Of a DNA stretch of 64,000 bases, positions 50,757 through 58,749 are shown one piece after another. The position numbers were made by a program, and so were the translations under genes. Numbering within the stretch: the stretch's first letter is position 1; each line of letters opens with the position of its first letter. This DNA is from UBA10438 sp044238605 (lineage in GTDB: Bacteria; Bacteroidota; Ignavibacteria; Kapaibacteriales; Kapaibacteriaceae). The DNA lies in NCBI GenBank assembly GCA_044238605.1, contig JBIICY010000003.1:186001-250000 (forward strand), given 5' to 3'. The notes beneath the pieces are model-generated. The model was not told the origin of the DNA, ran no database searches, and saw only the letters and a list, made by a program, of their open reading frames with translations.

Positions 50757-52100
50757 ATGCGCATTCTGCCACACTTCTGCATCGTTGTTCTGCTCCTTGC
50801 CGCCACTACCAGCTATGGTCAGTTCTGGCAAGTCACTTCGGGTCCTGCAGCCGCCGCGACATGTCTTGCAACAAATGGCAAGGGGCAGGTGTTTGCCGGT
50901 ACAGACTACAGTAAGGTGTATCGCACAACTGATCGTGGCGAAACATGGGACTTCTCCGACAGTGGCATCGATGATGGAATAAACTTTGTTACCATCAGCG
51001 GAATCAAGGTTGGCGCTAATGATGTACTGTTCGCTTCTGTGAACGGTGTGGGTGTTGTACGCTCTGCCGATGACGGACGCACTTGGAAGAAGCTCGATCT
51101 TGGATTTGCCGTGTCGCCATCAAGCCGAGTATGTGTAAACACAAAAGTGTTGGCATCAGGCGTCACTAGCGTCTTTGTCGGATACGACAACGGTCCGGCA
51201 GACCTGCGAATGAGCTTCTCAGCCAACAACGGCGATTCATTTGTTGCAGTACCTCGTTCAAATATTCCAGGGGCTACTTCTGCGCTGTTTGAAGTATTCC
51301 AGTCTCCGAATTCCGATAAACTGTTTGTGCTTGTTGCATACAACAAGGGACTGTATCGATCCTCGAACAAGGGCACTTCCTGGACGCGTATTGATTCGGA
51401 CCCTACCTCAGGTGAAAGCGATGATAACTTTAGAGTGATGACCTATGATGAGAAGGGGCATCTGTATGTTGGACGCAACGCTCTTCCTGGCTCAGCGCAA
51501 AGCAAAAACGCAATCGTTATGAAGTCTACCAATGATGGCGAATCTTGGAGTTACCTCAAGACAGGGTGGGACAATACTGACGTTACGAATAACCGTGTGT
51601 CGGGAATTGCCATTGGTAAGTCTGGAGAAATGTGGGCTACTACCGAGAAGATTTCCGGTCCGTTTCACAGCACGAATTACGGAGCCAGTTGGACCCTCGT
51701 ACGTGAAGGACTTGAATCGGTAGATGGATCTGCTAACGGAGTTGTTGTTACAAAAGACAACCATGTCTTTGTTGCGCCTAAGGGCACCTTTGTCCACCGT
51801 CATTTGGACCCAAGTTCTAATGTCGAAGAGATCCAGGATGTCGTGAGTATCGATGCACGTCCTAATCCTGTGCTCGACCACACAACGCTTATGCTCAACG
51901 GCATTGCAAACAGTACTGTTTCAGTGCAAGTCTATTCGTTGTCAGGTGTTTCTGTGCTCCCATCTCTCGAGCTTGCCGGAGTTGTGGGTGCCTCCGTCAA
52001 CATTACCCTGAATACAGAAGCTCTGGTTCCCGGTACATACACCATCGTAGCACATACTGGTGGCCGCACGGTAACGAAGATGTTCGTCAAGGCCAACTAA
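50757..52100 (+). CDS. Secreted T9SS cargo with BNR/sortilin-like repeats
   Basis: 447 residues. Signal peptide (about 1-20, ending SYG) then BNR/Asp-box-like repeats (VYRTTDRGETWDFSD, VVRSADDGRTWKKLD, LYRSSNKGTSWTRID, VMKSTNDGESWSYL, FHSTNYGASWTLV), as in sialidase-fold or photosystem-stability-factor beta-propellers. The C-terminus carries a type A sorting domain (SIDARPNPVLDHTTLML to VTKMFVKAN). No sialidase catalytic residues can be assigned, so a binding or structural function is likely. Divergent from mpl. Confidence 0.85.
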   Translation: MRILPHFCIVVLLLAATTSYGQFWQVTSGPAAAATCLATNGKGQVFAGTDYSKVYRTTDRGETWDFSDSGIDDGINFVTISGIKVGANDVLFASVNGVGVVRSADDGRTWKKLDLGFAVSPSSRVCVNTKVLASGVTSVFVGYDNGPADLRMSFSANNGDSFVAVPRSNIPGATSALFEVFQSPNSDKLFVLVAYNKGLYRSSNKGTSWTRIDSDPTSGESDDNFRVMTYDEKGHLYVGRNALPGSAQSKNAIVMKSTNDGESWSYLKTGWDNTDVTNNRVSGIAIGKSGEMWATTEKISGPFHSTNYGASWTLVREGLESVDGSANGVVVTKDNHVFVAPKGTFVHRHLDPSSNVEEIQDVVSIDARPNPVLDHTTLMLNGIANSTVSVQVYSLSGVSVLPSLELAGVVGASVNITLNTEALVPGTYTIVAHTGGRTVTKMFVKAN

Positions 52101-52117
52101 CGAAAGACCAGTCGTTA

Positions 52118-52555
52118 CTACTTCCGTTGCGGGTCGGTGACCTTTGTTACCCACCATGCGCCGTCGCGCCGAATTGTGCTGAAGTTCATCTTTCTGACAT
52201 AGTCCAACGTGATAACGACCTCGTGTGTCTCGGGGTTGATTGTGTCGACCTGAGTATCGGAGATCGGCTGTCCTGCCATTACAGATTTCCAGCGGGTAAG
52301 GTCATCTGAAAGCTCGTACTTCTCAACTGCAAGGAGGGGGCGTCCGCTCGATGAAACCATTAACTCCGTAGCAGCCGTAGTATTGCCGGAGTCTAGCTCA
52401 GCTTTGAAAAGGTGCACAACACCGGGAGAAGTACGCTGGCTGCGTTCGATGACCATGCGAGGCTTTACCGGTGTTCCAACCACGAACAGTTCACAACCAG
52501 TAAGCATTGCTGCCCCGAGTAGCACCCTCATCAATGCATTGCTCACATGTTTCAT
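52118..52555 (-). CDS. Small lipoprotein of unknown function
   Basis: 145 residues from ATG 52555, which overlaps the hydrolase stop (ATGA on the minus strand). The lipobox LTGC (within LLGAAMLTGCELF) marks a lipoprotein. The mature part has strand-rich features (HLFKAELDSGNTTAATELMVSSSGRPLLAVE, EVVITLDYVRKMNFSTIRRDGAWWVTKV) similar to periplasmic DUF4878-like domains, but no family is certain. It is the last gene of the run that starts at rimM. Confidence 0.75.
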   Translation of the reverse strand: MKHVSNALMRVLLGAAMLTGCELFVVGTPVKPRMVIERSQRTSPGVVHLFKAELDSGNTTAATELMVSSSGRPLLAVEKYELSDDLTRWKSVMAGQPISDTQVDTINPETHEVVITLDYVRKMNFSTIRRDGAWWVTKVTDPQRK

Positions 52556-53412
52556 TGTGCAATCCATGGAAAGGTGTTCGCTAGTGCTTCAACGATGCCA
52601 GGCGTTATGCGTTGAACTGGGTGCTCCATGCCGAACGTATGAGTGGTATTCTGAATAATGCGGAGTGCATCTATTGCAGAGCTGGAATGGGCTACTTCCT
52701 CGATCTCGCGAAGAGGAACGGTAAGGTCGTGCTGTGCATGAACGAACCGAAGTCTGCCGTCTAATGCTTTTGATGCCGTAACGAGATCCAGCCGTGCGCT
52801 GTTGTTTTCGATATCCTCGAGGTATGACGAATGCATGTTCAACGTCTGTAGGGTTCGCTGATTCTGCATCTCAAACGTGCCAGCAGCTTTCCATGCTTCA
52901 GCCTGTCGGGGCGTCCAGCGATTCCATGTGCCAACAGAATTCCACACGGCTACCTTTCGTAGCACTGCTGGATGAGATGCTAAAAGTTCTTTGCCTGCAA
53001 TCATGGCAATGCCGCCTCCACGGGAATGGCCAAGCAGACTTACTGTGCCGTCCCAGACCGATCGCAGACCATCGAAGATACTCTCGGAGGTGAGTGCTGC
53101 CAGCACATCTGCTGCATCGTCGCATTCTCGCGAGATCGTGTTCCGTGCGAAATCCTCAGTTGACTGCACGAGCCACGATGTGTTGCGCATTCCGTTGAGC
53201 GAAAAACATATGCGCAAGACTGCCATTCCATGTGATGCTGCATACTGAGCAACCCACGGTAAGAAGCTGTAGTTGCGGAAGCCCTTGAATCCATGTAGCA
53301 CAACGAGCAGCGGAACTGCATTTGATTGTCCTGCAGGCGGCACGGTCAGCGTTGCGTTAATCACATCACCGTGCCGATTGGTGAGTGCAACTTCCTGTTC
53401 AGCGATTATCAT
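52552..53412 (-). CDS. Alpha/beta hydrolase
   Basis: 286 residues, no signal peptide. Seen: oxyanion loop LVVLHGFKGFRNY, the nucleophile elbow GHSRGGG, LRFVHAQHDLTVPLREIEEV (catalytic Asp), and NTTHTFG (catalytic His). It is a serine esterase or peptidase-like hydrolase; the substrate is unknown. The start overlaps the trmD stop by four bases, so it is co-transcribed with rimM and trmD. Confidence 0.88.
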   Translation of the reverse strand: MIIAEQEVALTNRHGDVINATLTVPPAGQSNAVPLLVVLHGFKGFRNYSFLPWVAQYAASHGMAVLRICFSLNGMRNTSWLVQSTEDFARNTISRECDDAADVLAALTSESIFDGLRSVWDGTVSLLGHSRGGGIAMIAGKELLASHPAVLRKVAVWNSVGTWNRWTPRQAEAWKAAGTFEMQNQRTLQTLNMHSSYLEDIENNSARLDLVTASKALDGRLRFVHAQHDLTVPLREIEEVAHSSSAIDALRIIQNTTHTFGMEHPVQRITPGIVEALANTFPWIAQ

Positions 53413-54113
53413 TCATGAGCTCCTGGCTCGAGCAGATCTGGTCTGCGCTGAACTGTTTTTGCCAGTGCCTGGTCGTGTCTCCATTGACGGATCTTGGCAT
53501 GATTCCCAGAGAGCAGAACATCGGGCACGTGCATGTCACGAAACACGGCAGGCTTCGTGTACTGCGGAGCATCCAGAAGACCATTCATAAATGAATCTTC
53601 CAGTACGCTCTCAGCATCACCCACAACACCTGGTACGAGGCGTACGATTGCATCCGTTACTACGCCGGCTGCAATCTCGCCTCCTGTGAGGACGTAATCT
53701 CCAACAGAAATCTCTCTCGTCACAAGTACATCTCGAATGCGTTGGTCAATGCCTTTGTAGTGTCCGCACAGCAGAATGATATTCTGTTGCAGTGACAGCG
53801 AATTGCAGAGCTGTTGATCAAGCACTTCGCCGTCCGGACTAAGGTAGATAACCTCATCGTAGGAACGATCACGTAATAATCCCTCAATGCAGGCAAAGAC
53901 GGGTTCGCATTGAATCACCATGCCTGCGCCGCCGCCATAGGGCGTATCGTCGATATGTCGGAAAGTGTCTGTTGCGTAGTCATGCAGATTGTGCAAATGG
54001 ATCTCAACAAGCCCCTTGTCCTGAGCACGCTTCAGTATCGAGGTAGAGATAACAGACTCTAGAACCTGCGGGACGACGCATACGATGTCGATGCGGATGG
54101 CAAGATTAGACAT
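53409..54113 (-). CDS. trmD: tRNA (guanine37-N1)-methyltransferase
   Basis: 234 residues from ATG 54113; an earlier in-frame start would overlap rimM more deeply. A knotted SAM enzyme that makes m1G37 and prevents frameshifting. Seen: RIDIVCVVPQVLE, HNLHDYATDTFRHIDDTPYGGGAGMV, LCGHYKGIDQRI, GDYVLTGGEIAAGVVTDAIVRLVPGVVGD, and SFMNGLLDAPQYTKPAVF. It overlaps rimM by eight bases. Confidence 0.96.
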   Translation of the reverse strand: MSNLAIRIDIVCVVPQVLESVISTSILKRAQDKGLVEIHLHNLHDYATDTFRHIDDTPYGGGAGMVIQCEPVFACIEGLLRDRSYDEVIYLSPDGEVLDQQLCNSLSLQQNIILLCGHYKGIDQRIRDVLVTREISVGDYVLTGGEIAAGVVTDAIVRLVPGVVGDAESVLEDSFMNGLLDAPQYTKPAVFRDMHVPDVLLSGNHAKIRQWRHDQALAKTVQRRPDLLEPGAHE

Positions 54114-54657
54114 CGGGCTCGAGGTCCTCGTGTGTATCAACGCGCTCCAGGCCATCAAGCAGCCGTACTGTTATCTGCTTGGTGTTGACATCGACCTTCA
54201 GGATGACCTCATCGATAACCGGAAGCGGAATCGTGTTCTTTAAAGGAGTGGTCATCACCCAAACGTCGTTTGCAGGAAGGATCCATACGTCCGTGATGGT
54301 TCCAAGCAGGTTGCCGGACTCATCGATAACGCTCGAGCCCTCGATGTCACCAATACGGAATCGATCGATCGACAAAGCGCCGATATCGCTTGAGTTTGCA
54401 AACACTGCATTGTCTAACAATTGCGATGCTGCTTCTGAAGAGTTTATCTCCTTCACTTTCAGTAGCGTTCTGTGCTCCGTCTGAACAAACGACTCAACAC
54501 AAAACGGTTTTGTAAAGTCTCGGGAAAACCCAATTGAAACAACAGTGCCTACAGCCAAACCAGAAGGAAGTGGAATCGCATCTGAGAGCACAAACGTACC
54601 GTCCAGACCATGAACTCTTCCAAGCACACCGATGTACTCCGATTGCGTGGAAGCCAT
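54106..54657 (-). CDS. rimM: 16S rRNA processing protein RimM
   Basis: 183 residues. Assists maturation of the 30S head. Two barrels are seen: the N-terminal RimM barrel (YIGVLGRVHGLDGTFVLSDAIP, LKVKEINSSEAASQL) and the PRC-barrel (GNLLGTITDVWILPANDVWVM, IPLPVIDEVILKVDVNTKQITV). The family order rimM-trmD is kept. Confidence 0.93.
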   Translation of the reverse strand: MASTQSEYIGVLGRVHGLDGTFVLSDAIPLPSGLAVGTVVSIGFSRDFTKPFCVESFVQTEHRTLLKVKEINSSEAASQLLDNAVFANSSDIGALSIDRFRIGDIEGSSVIDESGNLLGTITDVWILPANDVWVMTTPLKNTIPLPVIDEVILKVDVNTKQITVRLLDGLERVDTHEDLEPDV

Positions 54658-54669
54658 GTGGGTTCTCGC

Positions 54670-55533
54670 TTATCCTAGGTACGTGCGCAATGCTTTAGAA
54701 CGTGACGCATGTCGGAGCCGGCGAATGGCCTTTTCCTTGATCTGACGCACACGTTCGCGTGTGAGGTTGAACTTCTCGCCGATCTCCTCAAGCGTAAGCG
54801 CCTGCTGATCATCCAAGCCAAAGTACAGACGAATAACTTCTGCTTCGCGCTCGCTGAGTGTATTGAGAACCTGTTGCACCTCTACGCGCAAGGACTCACG
54901 CATGAGCTCGCTGTCGGGAGGGGGCTGCTGGTCGTTTGGAAGAATATCAAGAAGACGGTTGTCTTCGCCCTGAACAAACGGAGCGTCTACAGACAAGTGC
55001 CTTCCAGAGATCTTGATCGTTTCGGAGATCTCGGCAATCGACATCTCAAGCTGCTCAGCAAGCTCAGCCGCGGTTGGCTCGCGCTCGTACTGCTGTTCCA
55101 GCTCGGAAAACTTCTTGCCGATTTTGTTGAGTGCGCCAACTCGGTTCAGAGGAAGTCGAACGATACGCGATTGCTCAGCGAGTGCCTGAAGAATTGACTG
55201 GCGGATCCACCATACGGCATAGGAGATGAACTTGAAGCCGCGCGTCTCATCAAATCGCTTTGCCGCCTTGATGAGTCCAAGGTTGCCTTCATTGATGAGA
55301 TCGCCTAGAGAGAGGCCCTGATTTTGGTATTGCTTTGCAACGGAAACCACGAATCGCAGGTTAGCCTTCACGAGCCGCTCAAGAGCAATTGCGCCCTCGA
55401 AGCTGCCACGCTTGATAGCTTGGGCGAGCACAATTTCGTCATCGCCGGTGAGCAGGTCAACGCGACCAATCTCTTGGAGATACTTGTCAAGTGACTGGCT
55501 CTCGCGGTTCGTATACTGTTTCGTAATCCTCAT
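54670..55533 (-). CDS. rpoD: Primary RNA polymerase sigma factor (RpoD/SigA family)
   Basis: 287 residues. Directs housekeeping transcription. Regions are recognised: 1.2 (SLDKYLQEIGRVDLLTGDDEIVLA), 2 (LVKANLRFVVSVAKQYQNQGLSLGDLINEGNLGLIKAA, KFISYAVWWIRQSILQAL), 3 and 4 (TLSEREAEVIRLYFGLDD, TLEEIGEKFNLTRERVRQIKEKAIRRLRH). It lacks region 1.1 and the non-conserved region, as in Bacteroidota primary sigma factors, which read TTTG/TAnnTTTG promoters rather than the E. coli type. It ends just before rimM on the same strand. Confidence 0.96.
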   Translation of the reverse strand: MRITKQYTNRESQSLDKYLQEIGRVDLLTGDDEIVLAQAIKRGSFEGAIALERLVKANLRFVVSVAKQYQNQGLSLGDLINEGNLGLIKAAKRFDETRGFKFISYAVWWIRQSILQALAEQSRIVRLPLNRVGALNKIGKKFSELEQQYEREPTAAELAEQLEMSIAEISETIKISGRHLSVDAPFVQGEDNRLLDILPNDQQPPPDSELMRESLRVEVQQVLNTLSEREAEVIRLYFGLDDQQALTLEEIGEKFNLTRERVRQIKEKAIRRLRHASRSKALRTYLG

Positions 55534-55573
55534 GGACAGGGACCTATTATGGGACGTTTTCGGGGAAAGACTG

Positions 55574-55581
55574 CAAAGTTA
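55574..55581 (-). promoter_or_regulatory. Candidate -7 promoter element for rpoD
   Basis: TAACTTTG on the minus strand (perfect TAnnTTTG), 40 bases before the rpoD ATG; its TAA is also the stop of the S41 protease gene. Confidence 0.45.
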
Positions 55582-57213
55582 CTGATCTGACGGCAATTTT
55601 GGTGCTAACAGTGCGCCATATTTTGGGCTGCGCAGCACATTGTGTGCCGTTCGCACGGATGGTATGTCGAGCAGGACGCTGCGATATTGTGCACTCCCTG
55701 TAGAAAATCGCAACTGAATTTCGCGTGCGAGCATTTCTCGAAGCTTGGCAGCGTGCTTTCTGAGCTGGAGAAGGTATTCACGCTCTACCTGCTGCTGTAG
55801 AGTCTGCATGGCAGATCGAGCTGTTGGGCTCGATGAGACCTTGTCTAGTCCGCTCTGTAAGGCCTCGAGAGTGCGAAACAGCGGGTCGCGTTTCGAAGAG
55901 GGTGCAGATGTAAGGTACTTAATGAAGTCGTCAACCATTGTCTTACGATCTGCCAGATCACTCGGTAGCGATCTGTATGGAGCGGCATACCGTGTGGCGA
56001 ACGATGAAATGGCACCCGATTGCTCAAGATTGTACAGCATTGTTGGAAGAACTGAATCAGTAACTACTGAATCAGGGTCAATGCCATGACGCGCCGAAAC
56101 CCGACGTCCGCGTAAGGTTGTAAACTGTTGTGTCGCGGTTGAGTCCCCGTTACGCTTATCCACTCGCTGAATGCAACGTCCGGAAGGGGTGTAGTATCGC
56201 GCTGTGGTAAGCTTAAGCGCAGAGGATCCAGCCGAAAGGGGCAGCATGGACTGTACAAAGCCCTTGCCGTAGGATCGCTTGCCAATGATGACACCCCGAT
56301 CGAGATCTTGGATAGCGCCAGCAACAACTTCACTGGCGCTCGCGCTGTGCTCGTTGATGATAACTGCAAGCGGTAGATCGGCAAACTGTGGCGGTGTGGT
56401 AGAAGCATACAGACGTGATTCTTCGTACGCTCTGCCACGGGTGGAGACGATTGCGCTTCCTTGCGGGACGAAGAGTTCTGAAACATCTATCGCAGCCTCA
56501 AGCAGTCCTCCTGGGTTGTCACGAAGGTCCAGAACAAGTCCTGAGAGCTGCCCGCTGCGTTGAAGAGAAGTAATCGCTTCAAGAAGTTCGTCTCGGGTAG
56601 TGCTCGTAAAACGCGTAAGCTTTACATACCCAACAGACGAGCTCAGTAATTCGGACACATAGATTGATTCGAGCGGTAGTGCGCGGCGCTCAAGAACAAC
56701 GTTGATTGTGTCGGCTCGACCTTCTCGAAAAAGACCCATGGTAACCCTTGTTCCGGCCGCACCGCGTGTGTGCGACCGTAAGCGATCTTGGTCAAGTGAA
56801 TCAGCGCTTGCGGTGTCCACTCGAACAATTCGATCGCCTATACGGACACCTGCTTCGCGCGCGGAGCCACCCTCACGAAGGTCTGATATGATGAGTGCAC
56901 TGTCCACCTGGTCCACAACGATGCCAACGCCAACATAGCTCCCCGTGGTCATGTTCTGAATATCCTCATTCTCGTCGCCAATCAGATACTCAGAGTACGG
57001 ATCGAGATGCTCGAGCATTGCATCAATGCCTACGTCAACAAGATCAACAGGGTCAACGTGGTCTACGTAGCGGACCTGAACTTCTCTGAATACCTCACCG
57101 AAGGCTTCGATGGCCTTTGCAATGCGCACGTAGGCATCGTCGGCTGTGTTCTTGCCCGCCAATGGAATGATAGACAGGCACGATAGTGCTGCGAGAATGT
57201 GACGGGGTTTCAT
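55579..57213 (-). CDS. S41 family carboxyl-terminal processing protease
   Basis: 544 residues with an N-terminal signal/anchor (ILAALSCLSIIPLAG). CtpA-type periplasmic protease. Order: N-terminal helical part with LEHLDPYSEYL, PDZ (about residues 85-170, IISDLREGGSAREAGVRIGDRIVRVD), S41 core with GLVLDLRDNPGG, the catalytic Ser in NEHSASASEVVAGAI and Lys in GKRSYGKGFVQS, LTTARYYTPSGRCIQ. The C-terminal 170 residues are helical and not assigned. Its start overlaps the glyS stop by four bases. Confidence 0.93.
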   Translation of the reverse strand: MKPRHILAALSCLSIIPLAGKNTADDAYVRIAKAIEAFGEVFREVQVRYVDHVDPVDLVDVGIDAMLEHLDPYSEYLIGDENEDIQNMTTGSYVGVGIVVDQVDSALIISDLREGGSAREAGVRIGDRIVRVDTASADSLDQDRLRSHTRGAAGTRVTMGLFREGRADTINVVLERRALPLESIYVSELLSSSVGYVKLTRFTSTTRDELLEAITSLQRSGQLSGLVLDLRDNPGGLLEAAIDVSELFVPQGSAIVSTRGRAYEESRLYASTTPPQFADLPLAVIINEHSASASEVVAGAIQDLDRGVIIGKRSYGKGFVQSMLPLSAGSSALKLTTARYYTPSGRCIQRVDKRNGDSTATQQFTTLRGRRVSARHGIDPDSVVTDSVLPTMLYNLEQSGAISSFATRYAAPYRSLPSDLADRKTMVDDFIKYLTSAPSSKRDPLFRTLEALQSGLDKVSSSPTARSAMQTLQQQVEREYLLQLRKHAAKLREMLAREIQLRFSTGSAQYRSVLLDIPSVRTAHNVLRSPKYGALLAPKLPSDQ

Positions 57214-58643
57214 GCAGTGATTCGACGTTGAATCTCTCCAACTAATGCATCAACCTGAATACGGTCTTGCTGCATGGTGTCGCGATCTCGAAGTGTTACG
57301 GTAGAATCGGTTAGGGTCTGTCCGTCAATAGTAATGCAGAACGGCGTTCCCACTTCGTCCTGCCTGCGGTATCTGCGCCCAATTGCTCCACTTGTGTCGT
57401 AATCTACTCGGAAGTGACGCTGCAGATTGTTGATCACACTCTCTGCTGCTTCTGGCATGCCGTCTTTGTTCACAAGTGGAAGAACTGCGGCGGTAACTGG
57501 CGCGATCGACGGTTTGAGCTTGAGCAGCGAACGTGTCTCGGTGCCACCGTTTTCAGTTGGTAGTTCCTCCTCGCGGTATGCATCGCACAGTAGGGCCAAA
57601 AATGTACGCGTTGCACCAACAGCAGTTTCGATAACGTACGGCGTAAATCGGTCTTTCGTAGCCGTGTCGACATACTCAAGCTTCTTGCCTGAAAACTCCT
57701 GATGGCGTCCTAAGTCAAAGTCTGTTCTTGAGTGGATGCCTTCTATCTCGCCCCATCCAAATGGGAAGAGGTATTCGATATCTTCGGCTGCCGCAGCATA
57801 GTGGGCAAGTTTCTCATGGGGCTTGCGATGCAATTTTTCAGGATCGATGCCGAGTGATTGGGTAAACCAGTTCCAGCGCGCATTACGCCAATACTCGAAC
57901 CACTCATTCTCTGTTCCCGGTTTGACAAAAAACTGCATTTCCATCTGCTCAAACTCACGTGTACGGAACAGAAAGTTCTTCGTGTTGATCTCATTCCGAA
58001 AACTCTTTCCGATTTGCGCTATGCCGAACGGTGGCTTCATGCGGGCAGACTCCATCACGTTCTTGAAGTTCACAAAGATGCCTTGCGCTGTTTCTGGACG
58101 CAGGTACACAACATTTGCAGCGTCGGCAACAGGGCCCACATGCGTTTCGAACATCAGGTTGAAATTCCTCACCTCTGTCCAGTCCGTTGTACCGGAGATA
58201 GGGTCGGGGATATTGTTAGACATGATGATCGTGTGAAGATCTTCATTCGTTGCAGCATTGTTCAGTGCCTGTTCTACAACATCGGCTTGGTCGGTCTTGC
58301 CTTTGTTGCGAAGTCGCGTGATGAATTCCTCAATCAGGTTGTCTGCACGGTGACGCGACTTTGACGTCTTGTTGTCGATCATTGGGTCCGAGAACTGTCC
58401 AACGTGACCCGATGCTTCCCACACGCGCGGGTGCATCAGGATAGACGAGTCGATTCCTACAATGTCCGACCTGTACGTCATGGCCTTCCACCAAGAGTCT
58501 TTGATGTTGCGCAGAAGCTCAACTCCGAGCGGTCCAAAATCCCAGCAGCCGTTCAAACCGCCGTAGATCTCGGAAGATTGGTATACAAAGCCCTTGCGCT
58601 TCGACAGAGAAAGGATTGCATCGAGTGTTGTTTGTGAGGCCAT
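57210..58643 (-). CDS. glyS: Glycine--tRNA ligase, dimeric class II type
   Basis: 477 residues from ATG 58643 (MASQTTLDAILSLSKRKGF). Charges tRNA-Gly; a single-chain eukaryote/Thermus-like enzyme, not the alpha2-beta2 form. Seen: FVYQSSEIYGGLNGCWDFGPLGVELL, YLRPETAQGIFVNFKNVM (motif 2 region), PFGIAQIGKSFRNEI, FLFRTREFEQMEMQFFV, AAVLPLVNKDGMPE, and the anticodon domain end. Longer upstream frame to 58925 is rejected because homology starts at 58643. Confidence 0.95.
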   Translation of the reverse strand: MASQTTLDAILSLSKRKGFVYQSSEIYGGLNGCWDFGPLGVELLRNIKDSWWKAMTYRSDIVGIDSSILMHPRVWEASGHVGQFSDPMIDNKTSKSRHRADNLIEEFITRLRNKGKTDQADVVEQALNNAATNEDLHTIIMSNNIPDPISGTTDWTEVRNFNLMFETHVGPVADAANVVYLRPETAQGIFVNFKNVMESARMKPPFGIAQIGKSFRNEINTKNFLFRTREFEQMEMQFFVKPGTENEWFEYWRNARWNWFTQSLGIDPEKLHRKPHEKLAHYAAAAEDIEYLFPFGWGEIEGIHSRTDFDLGRHQEFSGKKLEYVDTATKDRFTPYVIETAVGATRTFLALLCDAYREEELPTENGGTETRSLLKLKPSIAPVTAAVLPLVNKDGMPEAAESVINNLQRHFRVDYDTSGAIGRRYRRQDEVGTPFCITIDGQTLTDSTVTLRDRDTMQQDRIQVDALVGEIQRRITA

Positions 58644-58749
58644 GGGATATTCTAGTATTGCAACGAGTGAATCGACGGCAAAATACGAAGTCGGCTCTCT
58701 TGCGTAGTTTACAGGTTCTGATACGTCATTATCCACGAGTGAGTGCGTC

